A stretch of 64,000 nucleotides of DNA from Pachypanchax playfairii (GCA_006937955.1 SSNP01000173.1:772248-836247), one strand, 5' to 3'. Positions 24,401 to 37,020 are shown, counted from the stretch's first letter. The notes: generated by a model from the sequence alone, not told the origin. Numbers and translations are program-made.

Positions 24401-27400
24401 CCTGTATGGACCTCTGAAGCGCCTCTGCCAGCTCCCTGTCGGCGATCTCTTCTGGACGGGCATCTTCACGCCCTTCTGCTCCGTACGCCAGTCGAGCGCA
24501 CTCCGGCAACTCCGCCTCCGACAGGAAGCGGGTTTCGGTGCCCGTGGTGCCGATCACAAGTACGTTCTTCTTCAGGTCGATCGAGCACTGTAAGGGAAAC
24601 AGGACAATGATATATCATTAATATATTATTACTTTAAAACGACTGGGTGAAGAGGATCCTACCTGGTGTCTCTTCAGCATGTCCAGACCGAGCAACATGT
24701 CCATCGGTTGGTCCTCCAAGATGGAGAAAGAACATGGGAGAAAGTCGCCTTCTATTTGGACTTGAGCTGCAAACAAGACGAAAAACAACTCATCAGATTT
24801 CAGAACATTTTTCTACCCATCAAGACACAGATATAATAATAATCCTGTGGATTCAATGAGTCTACTCTATCTTTGATAATAAAGAAACATCTGTGTCATT
24901 TCCATCAGCATATAACAAGACAGGAACATCAAGCAGAAATGAATAAAACAAGTGCCTCCTAGCGGCTGGTCTGATGACTCACATGGTTCCCGCCTCACAG
25001 CTGTGTGTTTAAATATTTCTAACACCTTTCGCTGTAATTAGTTATTTAACATTTAAAAAACACCATGATTGTGTTTAGATGAGTGGGCGGGGCTTTCAGC
25101 CCAACGTCTCCACTGAGTAGACTCTGGCACCGAATGTACAACATGGCAGCAACTCTAAACTGAACACTGTGGTTTCATTTTTGAAGATGGACACCTGACG
25201 TTCATCTTAATGGTAAGTTTCCATCTTATTTGGGTTACAGAAATGCAGAAAGCTTCACTGGAAAAAAAACGGACTTCCTTATAATGAATCCTCCTCTAGA
25301 GCTGCCAGATACGTACGTCACAAAGATAAACTAACTCCCTAACTCTTAGAATGTAAGTATTGTAAGACTCTGCAGACATTAAGAATCCCGTAACAGAGTT
25401 AAATCAACTGCCTCAGGATGAAGAATCACAGAATCAGAAGCAACTAAGTGAAAGTCTGGATACCGACCCAGATGAACTCTGCCGATGATCTTCTGAGTGC
25501 CGACTCCTTTGGCGATTCCCGCCCACCGTCGGTCCACCAATCGCATAATGTTACAGCGCTCTGCACATGCCTGGCTCATGATGGTCATCTGGGCACCTAA
25601 AAAAAAACAAAAAAAACAATAACAACAAGTTTATTCTTGTGCCGACAGCAACATTTAACAGACCAGAGAAAAAAATCATTTAAATATACAATAAAGCTCT
25701 TATTAATGTTTCAGATGAACCATGTTGTTGCTCTGCCTTTGTATGCAAACAGATATTTGACATTCATTTATGAACATGAACAATCTTAATAAAATCATTA
25801 GTTGGAAAAAAATAAGAGTAAACAGGTGGATTTTTATGCACTTTTTGCAAATATGGTAAATAAACTTTCAAATTCCCTTTTTAATCTTGCAGAAACTGCG
25901 GCAGCAACATTGTGATCATGGTAACTAAACTACTGCAGATCCCACCTACATTTTAGCACCACTCCGCTTCTTGACCACAAAACTTGTAGACAGAACAGGC
26001 GTCGGGATTTAATGTTTATTACCTGAGTCAACAAAAGCTTTCACAGGATGGCCATTGACTTTGCAGTTAATGTACAGCATAACCACCTGTCCAAAGCTTT
26101 CTGGAGCCTCCTCCATCGCAATAGTCATGTTCTCTTCCACGTTGTGCTGCCTGGAATATGAACGTGACGCGATTAAAAACAAAAAATCTGATAAAAGTCT
26201 TAAGCAGAGTCATGGCCAAAATAATGCTTCACAACACTTGATTATAAAAATCTAAAACCTATAAAAACCTTTTCATACCTGATTTCCTCCTCAATCTTTG
26301 CCTGAGCATCTAAATCAAAAGGATCTGCGGTCAGAAGTCGGATTCTCTCTTGCTCCCTTTTGGCTCGATCCTGCTGTTGCTCCAGCAGCACTTTGGTGAA
26401 ACGCTCTAACAGAAACACAAATGTAACCGAGAATTAAAACTAATCATAAGACCACAAACACTGATTGTGGTGCAATAAAAACATCAGCTGTTTTCTTCAC
26501 CTAAATCCCCGCTCAACAGGGCCTCGGCTAGTGGAGGGTTCCTCTCCTTGAGGAGTGAAAGCTCATGTGGATTTGATAGTAGCATCTGCTGAAGTAAGGC
26601 GGGGTTGTCCAGGCCCTGTGGAGAGGGGCCACGAAAGGCCATCGGCGAGGAAGGCTGTGCTGCGCGCTGAGGCGGCGGCTGCTGCTGCTGCTGCGGCGCC
26701 TGCTGCTGCTGCGGCGCCGGTAGCCGCGGCCTTGGAGCACCACACTGATTGGTTGAGGAGGAGGTACCCGGGACTGTGATGGAGCGGAAGTCAATATGGG
26801 GCAACCCTGATCGGGATAAAAGGGGTTAGCTAGTTGAAACCTGACGTAACCAACTTCACACCTAGAAAGTATTTCTGAAACTTGAACAAACGTGTTACCT
26901 GGAAAGGATGGCTGAGTTTGCGGGGGCCTTCTGTCAGCCTGCCGAAGAACCACCACATCACCATCCTTCACACCGTAAGTCCCCAAGGCACGGGTGGGGT
27001 CCCTCAGGGGCTGTTCTACATATGTAATCTAAAAAACAGAAATGTTGGAATCATTATTTTAACAAGAATTCAAACCAACTGACGATTGATCCAACTAGAT
27101 TACTGTAAACCAAACTAAACATGTTATGAAATGTTTCCTCTAGTTTCAATTTGTTCAACAATGATAAGTCATGTGCAGAACAATTCCCTTTATAATACCA
27201 CAGGCTTTAGTGTCTCAGATGGGGATAAACTGCTGTAGAAAGAAATGGACAAAATTTGTATAAAGGAGACAGTTTTTTTGTTTTTAAAGTACATTTAACA
27301 GTTAATAACATAATGTTTATTTATGTATTTTTAAATGTCTAAGTCATATGTATCATTCAAGCATAATATACTTCATCTGGCTGGATTTAAGAAAAACACC

Positions 27401-28065
27401 AAAGATGACACGGTATCATAAATAACATTTTGGCTCCAACAAGGTGTTTCAGACAGATAAAAACTCAGATGTGGCATCTCACAGATCCTGTTTTAGTTTC
27501 TCTTTTTATTCAAGATTAAAATTTCCTCTCAATAAAAGACTGTCAGAAAAGGTGGAAAACTTTTGATCAAACCTTTTAATGAGAGAGGAGGAAACTTTAG
27601 CTACTTGGAGGCAACATATAAAGAAATTAAGAGCGGCTGAAAACATTTGCACCGTATTTATTTAATCTAGAACTCTGAAAGTTATTTTATTTGGAAGATT
27701 TCTCAGCATCTCACTTAGTTAGCTTTGCAAGTTTATGTTAAAGCCATCTGCAGTGACTGTAATCATTATTACAACGTGAGACACACTGTAATAATACAGT
27801 AAATTAATATGTTTGTTGTTGAAAACCCATGTTTCGCAACACCTATGTCAAAACACAGCAAGTCCAAGCCATGCTAGCTAAGTTAGCTGCTAGCTCTGCT
27901 AGCTTTCGGTCTTCATTTGGTTCTTGCCTGGATCTCTCCTGCTGGGATTCCTGATTCCAGTTCGCAAAGTGCTACAAAGTCCCTCAGTTCCAGCTCCGGG
28001 GACACATCGAGGGCAAACGTAGTTTCTGGGCGATCCCTCGGCGCACAGAAAACGGTGACCAGCAT
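21425..28065 (-). CDS. ddi2: DDI2 aspartyl protease with in-frame RSC1A1-like UBA exon
   Basis: Ubiquitin-dependent shuttle protease that cleaves NFE2L1 and handles ubiquitin-tagged proteins. Minus-strand exons: 28065-27928, 27028-26899, 26806-26501, 26405-26279, 26150-26023, 25596-25468, 24766-24663, 24587-24395, 22851-21425, totalling 2682 nt (893 aa). Ubiquitin-like domain 1-80; Gln/Pro-rich linker (about 105-130); helical HDD region (QGLDNPALLQQMLLSNPHELSLLKERNPPLAEALL); retroviral-type protease with catalytic DSGA at 275-278. Human DDI2 stops near LAEALQKSAEDAERQKP. Here LAEALQRSIQES continues by matching phase into a 475-codon exon that is Pro/Ser/Glu-rich, has an Ala run near 22040-22065, and ends in a UBA-like domain (about 850-890: EHIQRIQAAGFSAREAVEALERA). 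In human that exon corresponds to intronless RSC1A1. Intron 1 uses a GC donor. The splice into the last exon is inferred from phase and needs transcripts. Confidence 0.9.
23017..23135 (-). other. Candidate alternative terminal exon of ddi2
   Basis: On the minus strand an acceptor precedes 23135. Joined in phase to the exon ending at 24395 it gives SAEEGPTNQ, recalling the human DDI2 tail SAEDAERQKP. A GT donor follows at 23112, so it could be a 23-nt microexon (23135-23113). Splicing onward to 22851 would shift frame and stop soon. If not spliced again, reading continues to a stop at 23017-23019. Either way it would yield a DDI2 without the UBA part. The resemblance is short, so the call is tentative. 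Confidence 0.35.
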
Positions 28066-29970
28066 CGTTTTATTCTGGATTAAGATCCGTGAACGAACCT
28101 TTTAACTGCGGTTTGTTGTGACACAGAAAAACAAGAGAACTAAGTGAATTTTACTCCAACTTCAATGTGTTTTCCAGTAAAAAAAAAATCTAAAGCGAAA
28201 CTAATTATAAATCGAAAGTCAGCCACTGCTTTGGACTTACTATGTAAACGTCTTATTACACAGTTTCTCTTTTAAAAATAACAAACTGGCAGGTTCTGCT
28301 AAGAAGTGACGCTTAACATGTTTTTCGGCATGTCGCAAGTAGTTTCTTCATCTGCGTTTACAAACATTTTACGTCAATGTGCATTTAGTGCCATCTACAG
28401 GACAAAGTAAAAACCCAAGTAAAACAAAACTGTAATAAAACAATTCATAATAATCTTAATATTAATCATTTAAGAAGAAGATTCAGTTCTTTAAAATCTA
28501 GAACTACTATCAAAAAAATCAAGACATTACCAGCACAGTAATCACAAATAATTAAAACAAACAAAAAATCCTGTCTGTCTGAGTTTCTTTATATTTTATT
28601 CCATTTTGAATTTTCCTGCTTACTTAGTCCACATTTCATGTGTAAGCTCATTTTAACCTCCTCTCTTAATTCCGTGTAAATGTTGCTGGAGGAAACTTAT
28701 TTTAAACTTTTTGAGTGCAGAGTTTTGATTAACTTTTTACAATGATGGTGGAAAATTTTTAAGAAGCTGAAGTTGTAAACAAGAGTAAAGAAAATCGTTT
28801 TGTGAAGATGCCACATAACTGTAACTGTAACTGCTTAAAGTTTATTCTATTATTATATTTGTAAAACATACAGATTGTCCTAAATTATATAAAAAACACT
28901 GCATTTTTTCCTTACTGACAATATTACACAGTTTTAAAGTTTTACTTTAGTTATTCTACATAAAGCTTTCTTTTTTTTTTTTTTTGGCTTTTCATTTTTT
29001 CCACACACAGCTAAAAATAGTTAAATGCTGATCTCTTGTCAATTCAATCTGTTTCTCCCCGTGGTCACTTGGGTAAAAACTGTAATTTGCTTAAAACTAT
29101 TTGAGATGAGAAATCTCAGTTTTCAAGGTACTAGTTTTTCTGATAAAAACCATTCGTTACGTGCATCCGCCTTTTTTTCTGTTTTTGCAAAATCTATGTT
29201 TTTTTCCGCATGTTTTATCTTCCAAAACTGCAAAAATCTCTCTCTGCAAAATAGTGTTTCTCAGAAGAAAAATATATATAACAGCTTCATGCTCACTGGC
29301 TCTAGTGCTTTTGAATGAACCAGTTTATGAACAAATCAGAACCCATTTGCCATTAATTCCATTTTAAACAAAAATCACATTCGTTTTTTTATATCTGGGA
29401 AGATTTTCTGTTTGTTTATGATTTCAGCCTATTAGTAAAAGTTACTGTTGATTCATATCAGTGCCTCCCATATTAATAAATCACATTTTTTCCAAACAAA
29501 GATATCATTTTGATTCATCTTGGATAATACGTGTGTATTGAAAAATTCTGTTGCATTTCCATATGTGTTGTCATAATACCTGAACGGCAGCCAGCTGAAA
29601 CTCAAGCGGAGGAGTTTGTGAACATCCGTTTTTGCAAGGTATGCCTGCTGTAATCTTGCAGTTCAATCATAGAAGTGTGGTTGTTTCCATGAGCATTTCA
29701 TATTCAAATGCACTGTCATGCTCTTACTGGCAGAACAACAGAAAGCTCAATTTCCGACAACTAAACCGCAATGTACTATTTTTTTCCTTAAAAGAAGTGC
29801 AAGAAGAGTCCCATTAAAAAATATGTCTCCAAAAAACAGGGAAAAATTTACATTTTCAAAAATGTTATGATGCATTCTGCTGAAAAGCAGCTTTAATGTT
29901 GCTATGATGTGGGAAAATGTGATATTTCTTTTTTCCCTCAAAATAGCTGCCTATGGAGCCCGTCTGATGA

Positions 29971-30064
29971 ATAAGAATAAGAATAAGAATAAGAATAAGA
30001 ATAAGAATAAGAATAAGAATAAGAATAAGAATAAGAATAAGAATAAGAATAAGAATAAGAATAA
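29971..30064. repeat. (AATAAG)n microsatellite with flanking dispersed repeat
   Basis: About 15-16 near-perfect copies of the hexamer. The following 100 bases (TTTATTTATAAAGCACTTTA, then GACCAAAGTGCTG) resemble the end of a repeat common in fish genomes, with the hexamer as its unstable tail. The family name is unknown to me. The long antisense Tyr-Ser frame is only the translated repeat. Confidence 0.85.
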
Positions 30065-30949
30065 CATTTATTTATAAAGCACTTTACACATCCGACAAGG
30101 AGACCAAAGTGCTGCACAAGCGATAACAAAAAAACAAAAGAAGCACTCAATAAGTGCCCAAAAATAAAAAGACAGTTCTATATACATTGATTACACACAA
30201 AAAAAATGAACAGATGGATGTGAGAAAGCAGCATTTTATTTATGGTACATTAAAAAATCTTAATGGCTATTGGTATGTCCCGCCTCCCAACCCTTACCCT
30301 GAATGGATGATGAAATCCTGTCAATCATTTTAAAGAAAAATGTATTCATTAAAAAACTAATAATAAACTGTATTTTTTTTTAATTTAAATGAGAATCTTA
30401 TTTTTGTTTTATATTCTTATGTTTGCTTGTGTCTGAAATTACAGTTTGCTAACACGATCACTCTCCTGACCGATCAGGTTGTAGGTCAGTGATGTCTAAC
30501 GTGGGCGTGTTTTCTCTGGGATTTTTCAGAGGTTTCCATGGTTATACTCAATAATCATTATGATTAGAAAACAAAAAATGAGCATGCAGCAAGATTAGAT
30601 TATTAATTTGTGCAGCTTTTAGTAAACTGTCATTTTTGAAATGAGTTTTTTTACATGTTTCTTTCTGAGTGGCACATCTCACCTGCTGACATGAATACTT
30701 TCATCAGCGCTGTTCATGATTTGTAGCAACAAGCTAATTTGTGCTTGTTTAGTTAAATCTCAACAATAGTTATGTTGTTATATCTTAGTTCCTGGGACCT
30801 TGTCATGTACTATTATTTATGTTCTTGTAATCTAGTTATTTTCTCCTCATGTATATTTAAATGATCTATTGCTTCAGTCAAAGTGTTTTCCCTTTTTTTG
30901 TCTCATAGTCATGGTCTTACTTTCTCTTTGCTTCTTTTATTTTGTTTTT

Positions 30950-31310
30950 CTTTCACTCAGGCATGATCACACCATGTGTCACAGTTGACTGCATGTCACA
31001 TGGTTATCTCTGGTCCAATCAGTAAGGTGATTCCCTGCACCTGCTTTCAGCTGATTCCCTGATCACCTGTACCCACCTGAAGCTGTGAGCAGCCACCAGT
31101 TACTTGCTTTAGGCTATAAAACCCAGCACCAGTTCAGTTTTGTCTTGTTATTGCCCACAGAGTGTCCTGATCCACTTCTGTCACCTGATCTTGCTACTGT
31201 CCGACTCCCCTGGGTTTGTGGATTTGGGATTGCTGCCTGACTCAGTTCCATTTCCTTATAATGACCCAGCCTGCTCCACACCAGTCCTGTAAATCCAACT
31301 GTTAGGATTT
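30950..31310 (+). repeat. Possible LTR-like or promoter-bearing dispersed repeat
   Basis: A stretch less AT-rich than its surroundings, with CACCTG motifs and a TATA-like CTATAAAACC near 31114 followed by T/C-rich sequence. This layout resembles the promoter part of fish retroelement LTRs. I found no matching second copy or coding region in the window, so it is a weak call. Confidence 0.25.
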
Positions 31311-32526
31311 ATATGTTCTGGTGATCTGACCCATACCCGTCTCATGCAGATGTTAGTTTAAATGACCTTGGGTTTTGGATTTCCTTTATTGTGACCACAT
31401 ACTGTTTTTTTTGCTGTACTCCCACAGGAGTGTTTGTGTCCTGTGTCCTACTCTGTGTGTTCACTTAACCTTTTAAATTAACATTTCAAACACCATTTGT
31501 TGTCTACCTGCTAAATTCAAGTTCAGACCTTATGAAACTGTATCCTCTAAAAAAGTCTTGAGATGTGGCCGTTGCATTTTTATGGAGACGGCAAAAACTC
31601 TTGTCTTTTGGAGACGATTGTCATAGTATCACATCTTTCCTAACCTTTGACTCCAACAGTGTATTCATGTTTATGTTATAGTAATTGTACATGAAGCTGT
31701 CAAGCTGTAACACTATTAATACTATGAAAATACAACAAAACCTGGAACCAGGGCAAAGAGCAGGTGTTTAAAGCCACAGACATCTGACATTCTTGTTGCT
31801 ACAACCAATGAGGTCAAACATCCACAATCGGCCACCATCTTACTACAGTAAGCTACTGTATTTCACACATAACATGATGCTTAACCTGCATTAACTTTTT
31901 AAATAACTATAACTTGCTCAAATTCACACTGATTTCCAGATGTACAGTTACTAGAGAATTTAGGGTCTTTTCTATACTTTCACGAGATAATTTCAAGAAG
32001 GAGAGTTTGGGGATACTTTCAAAAACACCAAATAAATAACTTTCTACCTGGACAAAAGCTCACTGAGGTAATTTATATAGATAAACCTCTGGATTAGTCA
32101 TATTAAAATCCTGTTTGAAACTTTATAGAAAACGTGTTCACTGTAAGGAAAAGCTGAGTCTTTATCCGAAAAGCAAAAGTTTAAATTGAATCACATCAGT
32201 TCTGCAGACATGTGATGTCATTAATTTAATCAAGAATTGTAAATGCTACCAAAGTGTTCACGCTGAAGTGAAATCAGTTCTTACAAACATTTGAGATTCA
32301 CTGTTATGGAGGAAAAAAAAAAATGTGATTCAAGTACATTTCAAATGGGTTTTAAAATGTAAAACTCTTTTAAGAAATGGAAAAAATAAGGATGAAAAAT
32401 AAAGATGTTGATTAGCTGATGTAACTCATGTGGTTGTCTGCCGCCTCCTTTTCTGGCAGTTTCATATTCTCGGTGACGCAGCTCGCACAAAAACATTTCG
32501 ACACGGTTGTGGAAGGAAGACTAAAA

Positions 32527-34324
32527 ATGCTTCTGTGCAATTTGTTCATGTTGACTTTAATATTTAATCAACTCATTGGACATTTGGATGCCTTCAGTTG
32601 TCCTAAAGGTGACGTAAAACTTTCTTTTTATTCACACGTTTTTCATTGTTTTCATGCGCTTGAAGTTTGAGAGTTTAACTAACGTGTGCTGTTTCTTCTG
32701 CTCCTGTGAAAATGTTTAAAGGTCACAGAGTAGCTGACAAGCATGGTAAAAAATCTTGTGAACCATGTCCCAAAGGATTTTTTCAGGACGCAGAAAACAG
32801 TTCTCAGAGTTGCCAAGGATGTACAGTGTGTAATGAAAGTAAGTATTTTAACTTCCCTTACGCTCTTTAAAGAAAACAACTAGATGACTATCCGTTAACA
32901 AATCGAGCGCTCGAGAAGGTTTTTTTTCCTCCTTCAGGTCGTCTCACCATCAAACACTGCTGGTGGAAACTTCTTTTCTCTAATTAGATTTCTAATATAT
33001 CATTTGGGTATTTTCAGTTTTACTCATTTCATAGTTCCCTGGAAAATGAAGAAATGACAAATATAAAGTGAAAAAGAAGAACTGACTATTCAAACAGAAA
33101 AAAACAACATTACCTTTAGAACTTTTGTTCTCATCTGAAACTACTTCTCTAATTAAATGGATTTCTTTACTGTTTACGCTTTAAACTAACATACCTTCTT
33201 TTTTGTTCTTGTTTTAGAATATGGAAGTTTTACTAAAACTAAGTGTACCTCAGTGGCAAATACTGTGTGCCAGTGTCGGGAAGGGTATGTTAGTGCTGTG
33301 CCAGATTCTGCTCTTTGCAGATGTGGCCCAGGATTTGAAATAGCTGAAGGAGGTATGGTGCTTAACAAGAACCTTTTGATCTCAAATGTGCTGCTTTTTA
33401 AAAAAAATAAATAACATTTCTCTTTTTCCGTAGGAGTTTGTTCCAAATGCAAAGACGGGTATTTCAGCCCAGACGGCAAACGCTGCCAAAAATGGAAAGA
33501 GTAGGAAAACTATTTCATGTTTCAAAATAAAAGCTTTAGTCTCAGATGTATGTATGATTGAAATGACTAATGTGTTTTTCTTTTTATTACAGGTGTAAAG
33601 CAACAGGAGTGAAAATTCCTGGAAGTACAAGCTCTGATGTAGTCTGTAACGAGGAGCTGAAGAGTAATACCACGACCACTACAACCTCCAAATCAATCAC
33701 GAGGAATATTCTCACAGTCAAAACATCCCATCGTCCACACGAGGGGGATCAAACACTGAAGACTCAGTCTACCACCTCCACCACAAGCCCTCCAAATAAC
33801 AATCCCCCATCGAACACTAGCCACCACGCAGGTGAAACACTGCTCTCATGTTACAACCTCTGATTTAAAGTGTGTCATTATCTGCAGCTGCTTTGTTTCT
33901 TTTTACCAGGTGTGATCATTCTCTGTTTGGCCATCGCTGGATTGCTTGTTTGGACTGTGATTACATGCAAGATGCACATGACTCCCTGCTGGCCGAAGAA
34001 AAAAATGCAAAGTAATTTGGACATTTTTCATTCGTATTGAGATTTCCGTAAACACATTTATTTTTACTGAAAAAGAAAAGAAGAATAAACTTTTATTTGC
34101 CCCTCAGGGAAATTCACATTTTCTCAACAGCTGTGCTATTGTACATCTAAAACATTCAGGATGGTGGACCTTGATGACCAATATTGGGCATCATATAGTT
34201 AAAAGTAAGCAACATTTCTCAAATTCTCTTTTTGTTTGTAGCAAAGGACTCGATCTGTCGGAGGCCCATTGAGGAAAGCGGCGATGGCAGTGAAACTTTG
34301 TTCAAACTCAACCTGGAGCCCTGA
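32527..34324 (+). CDS. tnfrsf4: TNF receptor superfamily member, OX40 (TNFRSF4)-like
   Basis: Type I membrane receptor. In mammals OX40 is a T-cell costimulator that binds OX40L and signals through TRAF2/5 to NF-kB. Exons: 32527-32608, 32722-32838, 33218-33352, 33434-33500, 33593-33831, 33910-34011, 34242-34324, giving 274 aa. Signal peptide about 1-21; Cys-rich repeats to about 145, with GYFSPDGKRCQKWKECKATG and GSTSSDVVCNE as in OX40 and its relatives; a Thr/Ser/Pro-rich, probably O-glycosylated stalk (about 150-213); membrane segment about 214-232; a short tail with RRPIEESGDG, a PxEE TRAF-binding motif like PIQEE of OX40. The first in-frame ATG (32428) gives an unlikely longer N-terminus, so the ATG before the hydrophobic core was chosen. 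It lies upstream of the GITR-like gene in the same direction, as in human. TNFRSF9 is the main alternative. Confidence 0.78.
34070..34170 (-). repeat. Short LINE/SINE tail-like sequence in a tnfrsf4 intron
   Basis: TTTATTTGCCCCTCAGGGAA on the plus strand is close to the reverse complement of the tail motif at about 38855-38890 (AATTTCCCTTCTGGGATAAA). That motif is a common 3' end of fish LINEs. It lies between the exons ending at 34011 and starting at 34242, and only a fragment remains. Confidence 0.4.
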
Positions 34325-36080
34325 GGTGAACCTTTCCATGACCTGAAGTCCCCCGATGATGTGAATTATTTTCTTACCAGATAATCACCACCTGAAATGT
34401 TTGAAAAATAGATCACTTAAATTATCATTATGTTTGTTGCATGTTAGACATACGTACATCAGATTATCACCTGTATTATAACAGGTGTGTTTTTCAAACT
34501 CGTCAATATTTGACTTCTGGTTTTCTTTTTGTAATAGAAACTGGGGTAAGTTATCTGGTAGGCTTAAAGGTTTATACCTCACTTTTTAACACCATTTAAG
34601 TATCTTAATATTTTTGGCCATTTTATTTATTCCCAATTTGAATGTGCAGATTTGAGTGTAACGTCAACCCTGTTGAAATGTCCATGTTTTTTGCATATCT
34701 TGTAAATTGTCTAACATTATGTAATTTATCATGTTCTAATAGGGCAACAGGACAAATCTGAGACATTTACTCTATGAGCAACAGTAAAGGTGGTAACCGT
34801 CAATGCACCGGATTTAGCTGCTGAAAAACATTTACCGCGAAAACTGTAAATCTCTATTTCTGTGTTGTTTGTTCCACCGGTAGCAGGTCTGTTCAGCAGA
34901 TAGCGAGACAAATGTGTTTTCTGTGGCTTGTGGGGTTGGGGGAAATACCACTTGGAGCAAAATGAGCCTCTATTTTTCCCCAGTGAGAGCAACCTCCTCT
35001 CTTTTGTTTCTTATGTGGCCTTGGAAACATTTATATTTTAAATGTGAGCACTTTCATGTTGTTTTATACCTCACTGGAGAGATTTCTCAGATTAGGACAG
35101 ACAGAGGAGTATGAAAGCACATCCTTGTGTTTTTTTTCTTCTTCTTCTGCATGTAGGTAAAAAAAAAAAACAACCCACACAGTAAAAAATAACTTCATGT
35201 GCACCTGGTTTGGCTCATTTTGAACTTTAAAACCACAAATAACAAGATGGAGTTCATAGATATTTTACTAGACATGCATATTTTTTGCATTTGGGTCATC
35301 AATATTCAGATAAAAATACAATACAACAGTCTATAAAATGTGTCCATTTCCTTTAATAATGCTCCAAACATTTCATTTCACCTGTAAATACTATATATAG
35401 TCAAATATACTTCCAAGAGATGAATGAAATAAACGATATCTTATATTCATGCTGACTTGAGGGCGTATAAACATTTTACTCCTTCAGAGCTTTTACAAAG
35501 GGTTAAAGGTCAGAACACATGTTGCAGTGAGAGTATACAGAGGAAACAGTCCCTGCAGAAACAGTAAATGTCACTGATCCAGGAAGTTGATGCAGCGTTT
35601 CAGAGAAATTCAACCTACCAGACACAGTTTTGTAGAAACGCTTCGCCTGCACAGCGAATTCTCGTGTTAAATATTGTGCATTTATTCAATTTGTTTTTAT
35701 ACTTTGTGTTAATTCTTTTTTTTTAATGATATGTGCAAGTTATGTGTGTACAACATACTCATGGGTCTAGATTGTGTAAATGTTTCAAATTAAAACTTTT
35801 TGTTGTCAAACTCACTTTAATATTTGTCTGATAAACATTCATTAGTAAAACTATGTTAGAGTATATGACTGACACATAACCAGTGTTGCTTTTGATCTTT
35901 TGAAGTTATAATGCTTTAAATGTTGTTTTCAATATTGATCATTTTTTGTACAAATGTAGTATTTGAATAAAGTAATGTATACTGACGCCACGTTTCACAT
36001 CACATGTAACTGTTTTTTAAATATGTTTTCATTTACCTTCACGACAACTTTCTTTGCAGCTGGTTTTCTTTTTCAAGAAA
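34325..36080 (+). other. tnfrsf4 3' UTR and AT-rich intergenic DNA
   Basis: Follows the tnfrsf4 stop. AATAAA signals at about 35428 and 35966-35971 are possible ends. No gene is supported. Short frames here have no domain. Confidence 0.4.
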
Positions 36081-36365
36081 CCTTTCCTGCCTTCGCGGGG
36101 TGTGACAGTCTGGCCGTTCTTCCATGTAGCGTTATACAACTATGGATGACGAAGGGTTAGAGCTGAGCCCTGATGGTCGATGCGAGACCATAAACGTCGC
36201 AAAAGGGGTCACCCCCCACCCACTTCGGTGGCGCTGATAGGGGGTTCTGGGTTAGTTATGGCGGCTCCGGAACGTACTGACTCAGACGTCATCCGGGGGG
36301 TAAGTGCGCAGAGCCGCTTACCTGCCCAACTCAGGTTGCCCCGCGCACGGGAATTTCCTACAGGC
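36080..36365. other. GC-rich island of unknown origin
   Basis: A 285-base GC-rich, CpG-containing block in AT-rich surroundings. It has C and G runs (CACCCCCCACCCACTTCGGTGGCGCTGATAG region, ATCCGGGGGG). It encodes no recognisable protein and matches no RNA gene I know. It directly abuts the decayed Tc1-like copy and may be the remains of another repeat. Confidence 0.3.
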
Positions 36366-36399
36366 TAAAAACAATCCTGGTTAGATTAGATTTGTTTTT

Positions 36400-37020
36400 G
36401 ATTTGCATCAATGTGGCTACTGGTAGTATGAGGTGATACCTGGACTCTACACAGGTTGCACAGGCAGTCCAACTCCACCTGGATGAAACATCAAGGTCCT
36501 TTATCCATCAGAAGGACTACAGGAGTGCAGCCAGAGCGCCACAACGTGACCCCAATGGGCCATTGGTGTGAATGTCTCTGCACAAACCCTTAGAAACAGA
36601 CTTCATGATGGTGGCCTGAGGGCCCGACGTCTGGCCCTGTGCTCACTGCCGGGTAAGGTGGTTGTCATTTGCCAGAGGTTCGACACTGACACAGTGTGCT
36701 TTTAACAGATGAGATCAGATTCATTCTGAGCTAATGTGACAGACATGGGGAAGCTGTGTTGAACGTTGTGCTGCCTGCAACATTGTGCTGCATGATCGGG
36801 TTGGTGGTAGTCTGCGTTGAAGGGATTCACAGACGTGTACAAGATAAACAATGGTATCAGATCCAACACTGGTGCAGTGGGTCCTGGGTTCCTCCTGGTG
36901 TAAGATAATGTTCAGCTTCATGAGGCACATGTATGCATGCAGCTGCTGCTGGAAGACGAAGGAACTGATTCTATTGGCTAGCCTCCACTCTCACCTGACC
37001 TAGTAAATCCAAACAACCAG
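36400..37020 (+). pseudogene. Decayed, internally deleted Tc1-like transposase
   Basis: Translation in shifting frames gives classic fish Tc1-like pieces: GVNVS followed by LRNRLHDGGLRARR, CSLPG, a fragment encoding TDEIRFILS at about 36703-36735, and AVGPGFLLV near 36870-36900. It is interrupted by stops, frameshifts and deletions of conserved blocks. The helix-turn-helix start and the DDE end are missing or unrecognisable. It is a dead copy, unrelated in sequence detail to the intact element at 42.0-43.3 kb. Confidence 0.75.

Larger units (their letters stand above)
28066..32526. other. Gap between divergent ddi2 and tnfrsf4
   Basis: A 4.4-kb AT-rich intergenic region between head-to-head genes. 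It includes a hexanucleotide microsatellite (29971-30064), adjacent dispersed-repeat-like sequence, and a possible LTR-like stretch near 30950-31310. No coding gene is supported. Confidence 0.5.

Noticed and set aside
29938..30150. Minus-strand frame with repeated Tyr-Ser
   Set aside because: Translation of the AATAAG microsatellite.
32428..32526. Longer N-terminus of the tnfrsf4-like protein from the earlier in-frame ATG
   Set aside because: It would place over 30 non-hydrophobic residues before the signal peptide. The ATG at 32527 directly precedes the hydrophobic core.
36300..36360. CTTACCTG-like sequence considered as a U1 snRNA start
   Set aside because: The following bases do not match U1, and no Sm site or stem pattern was seen.
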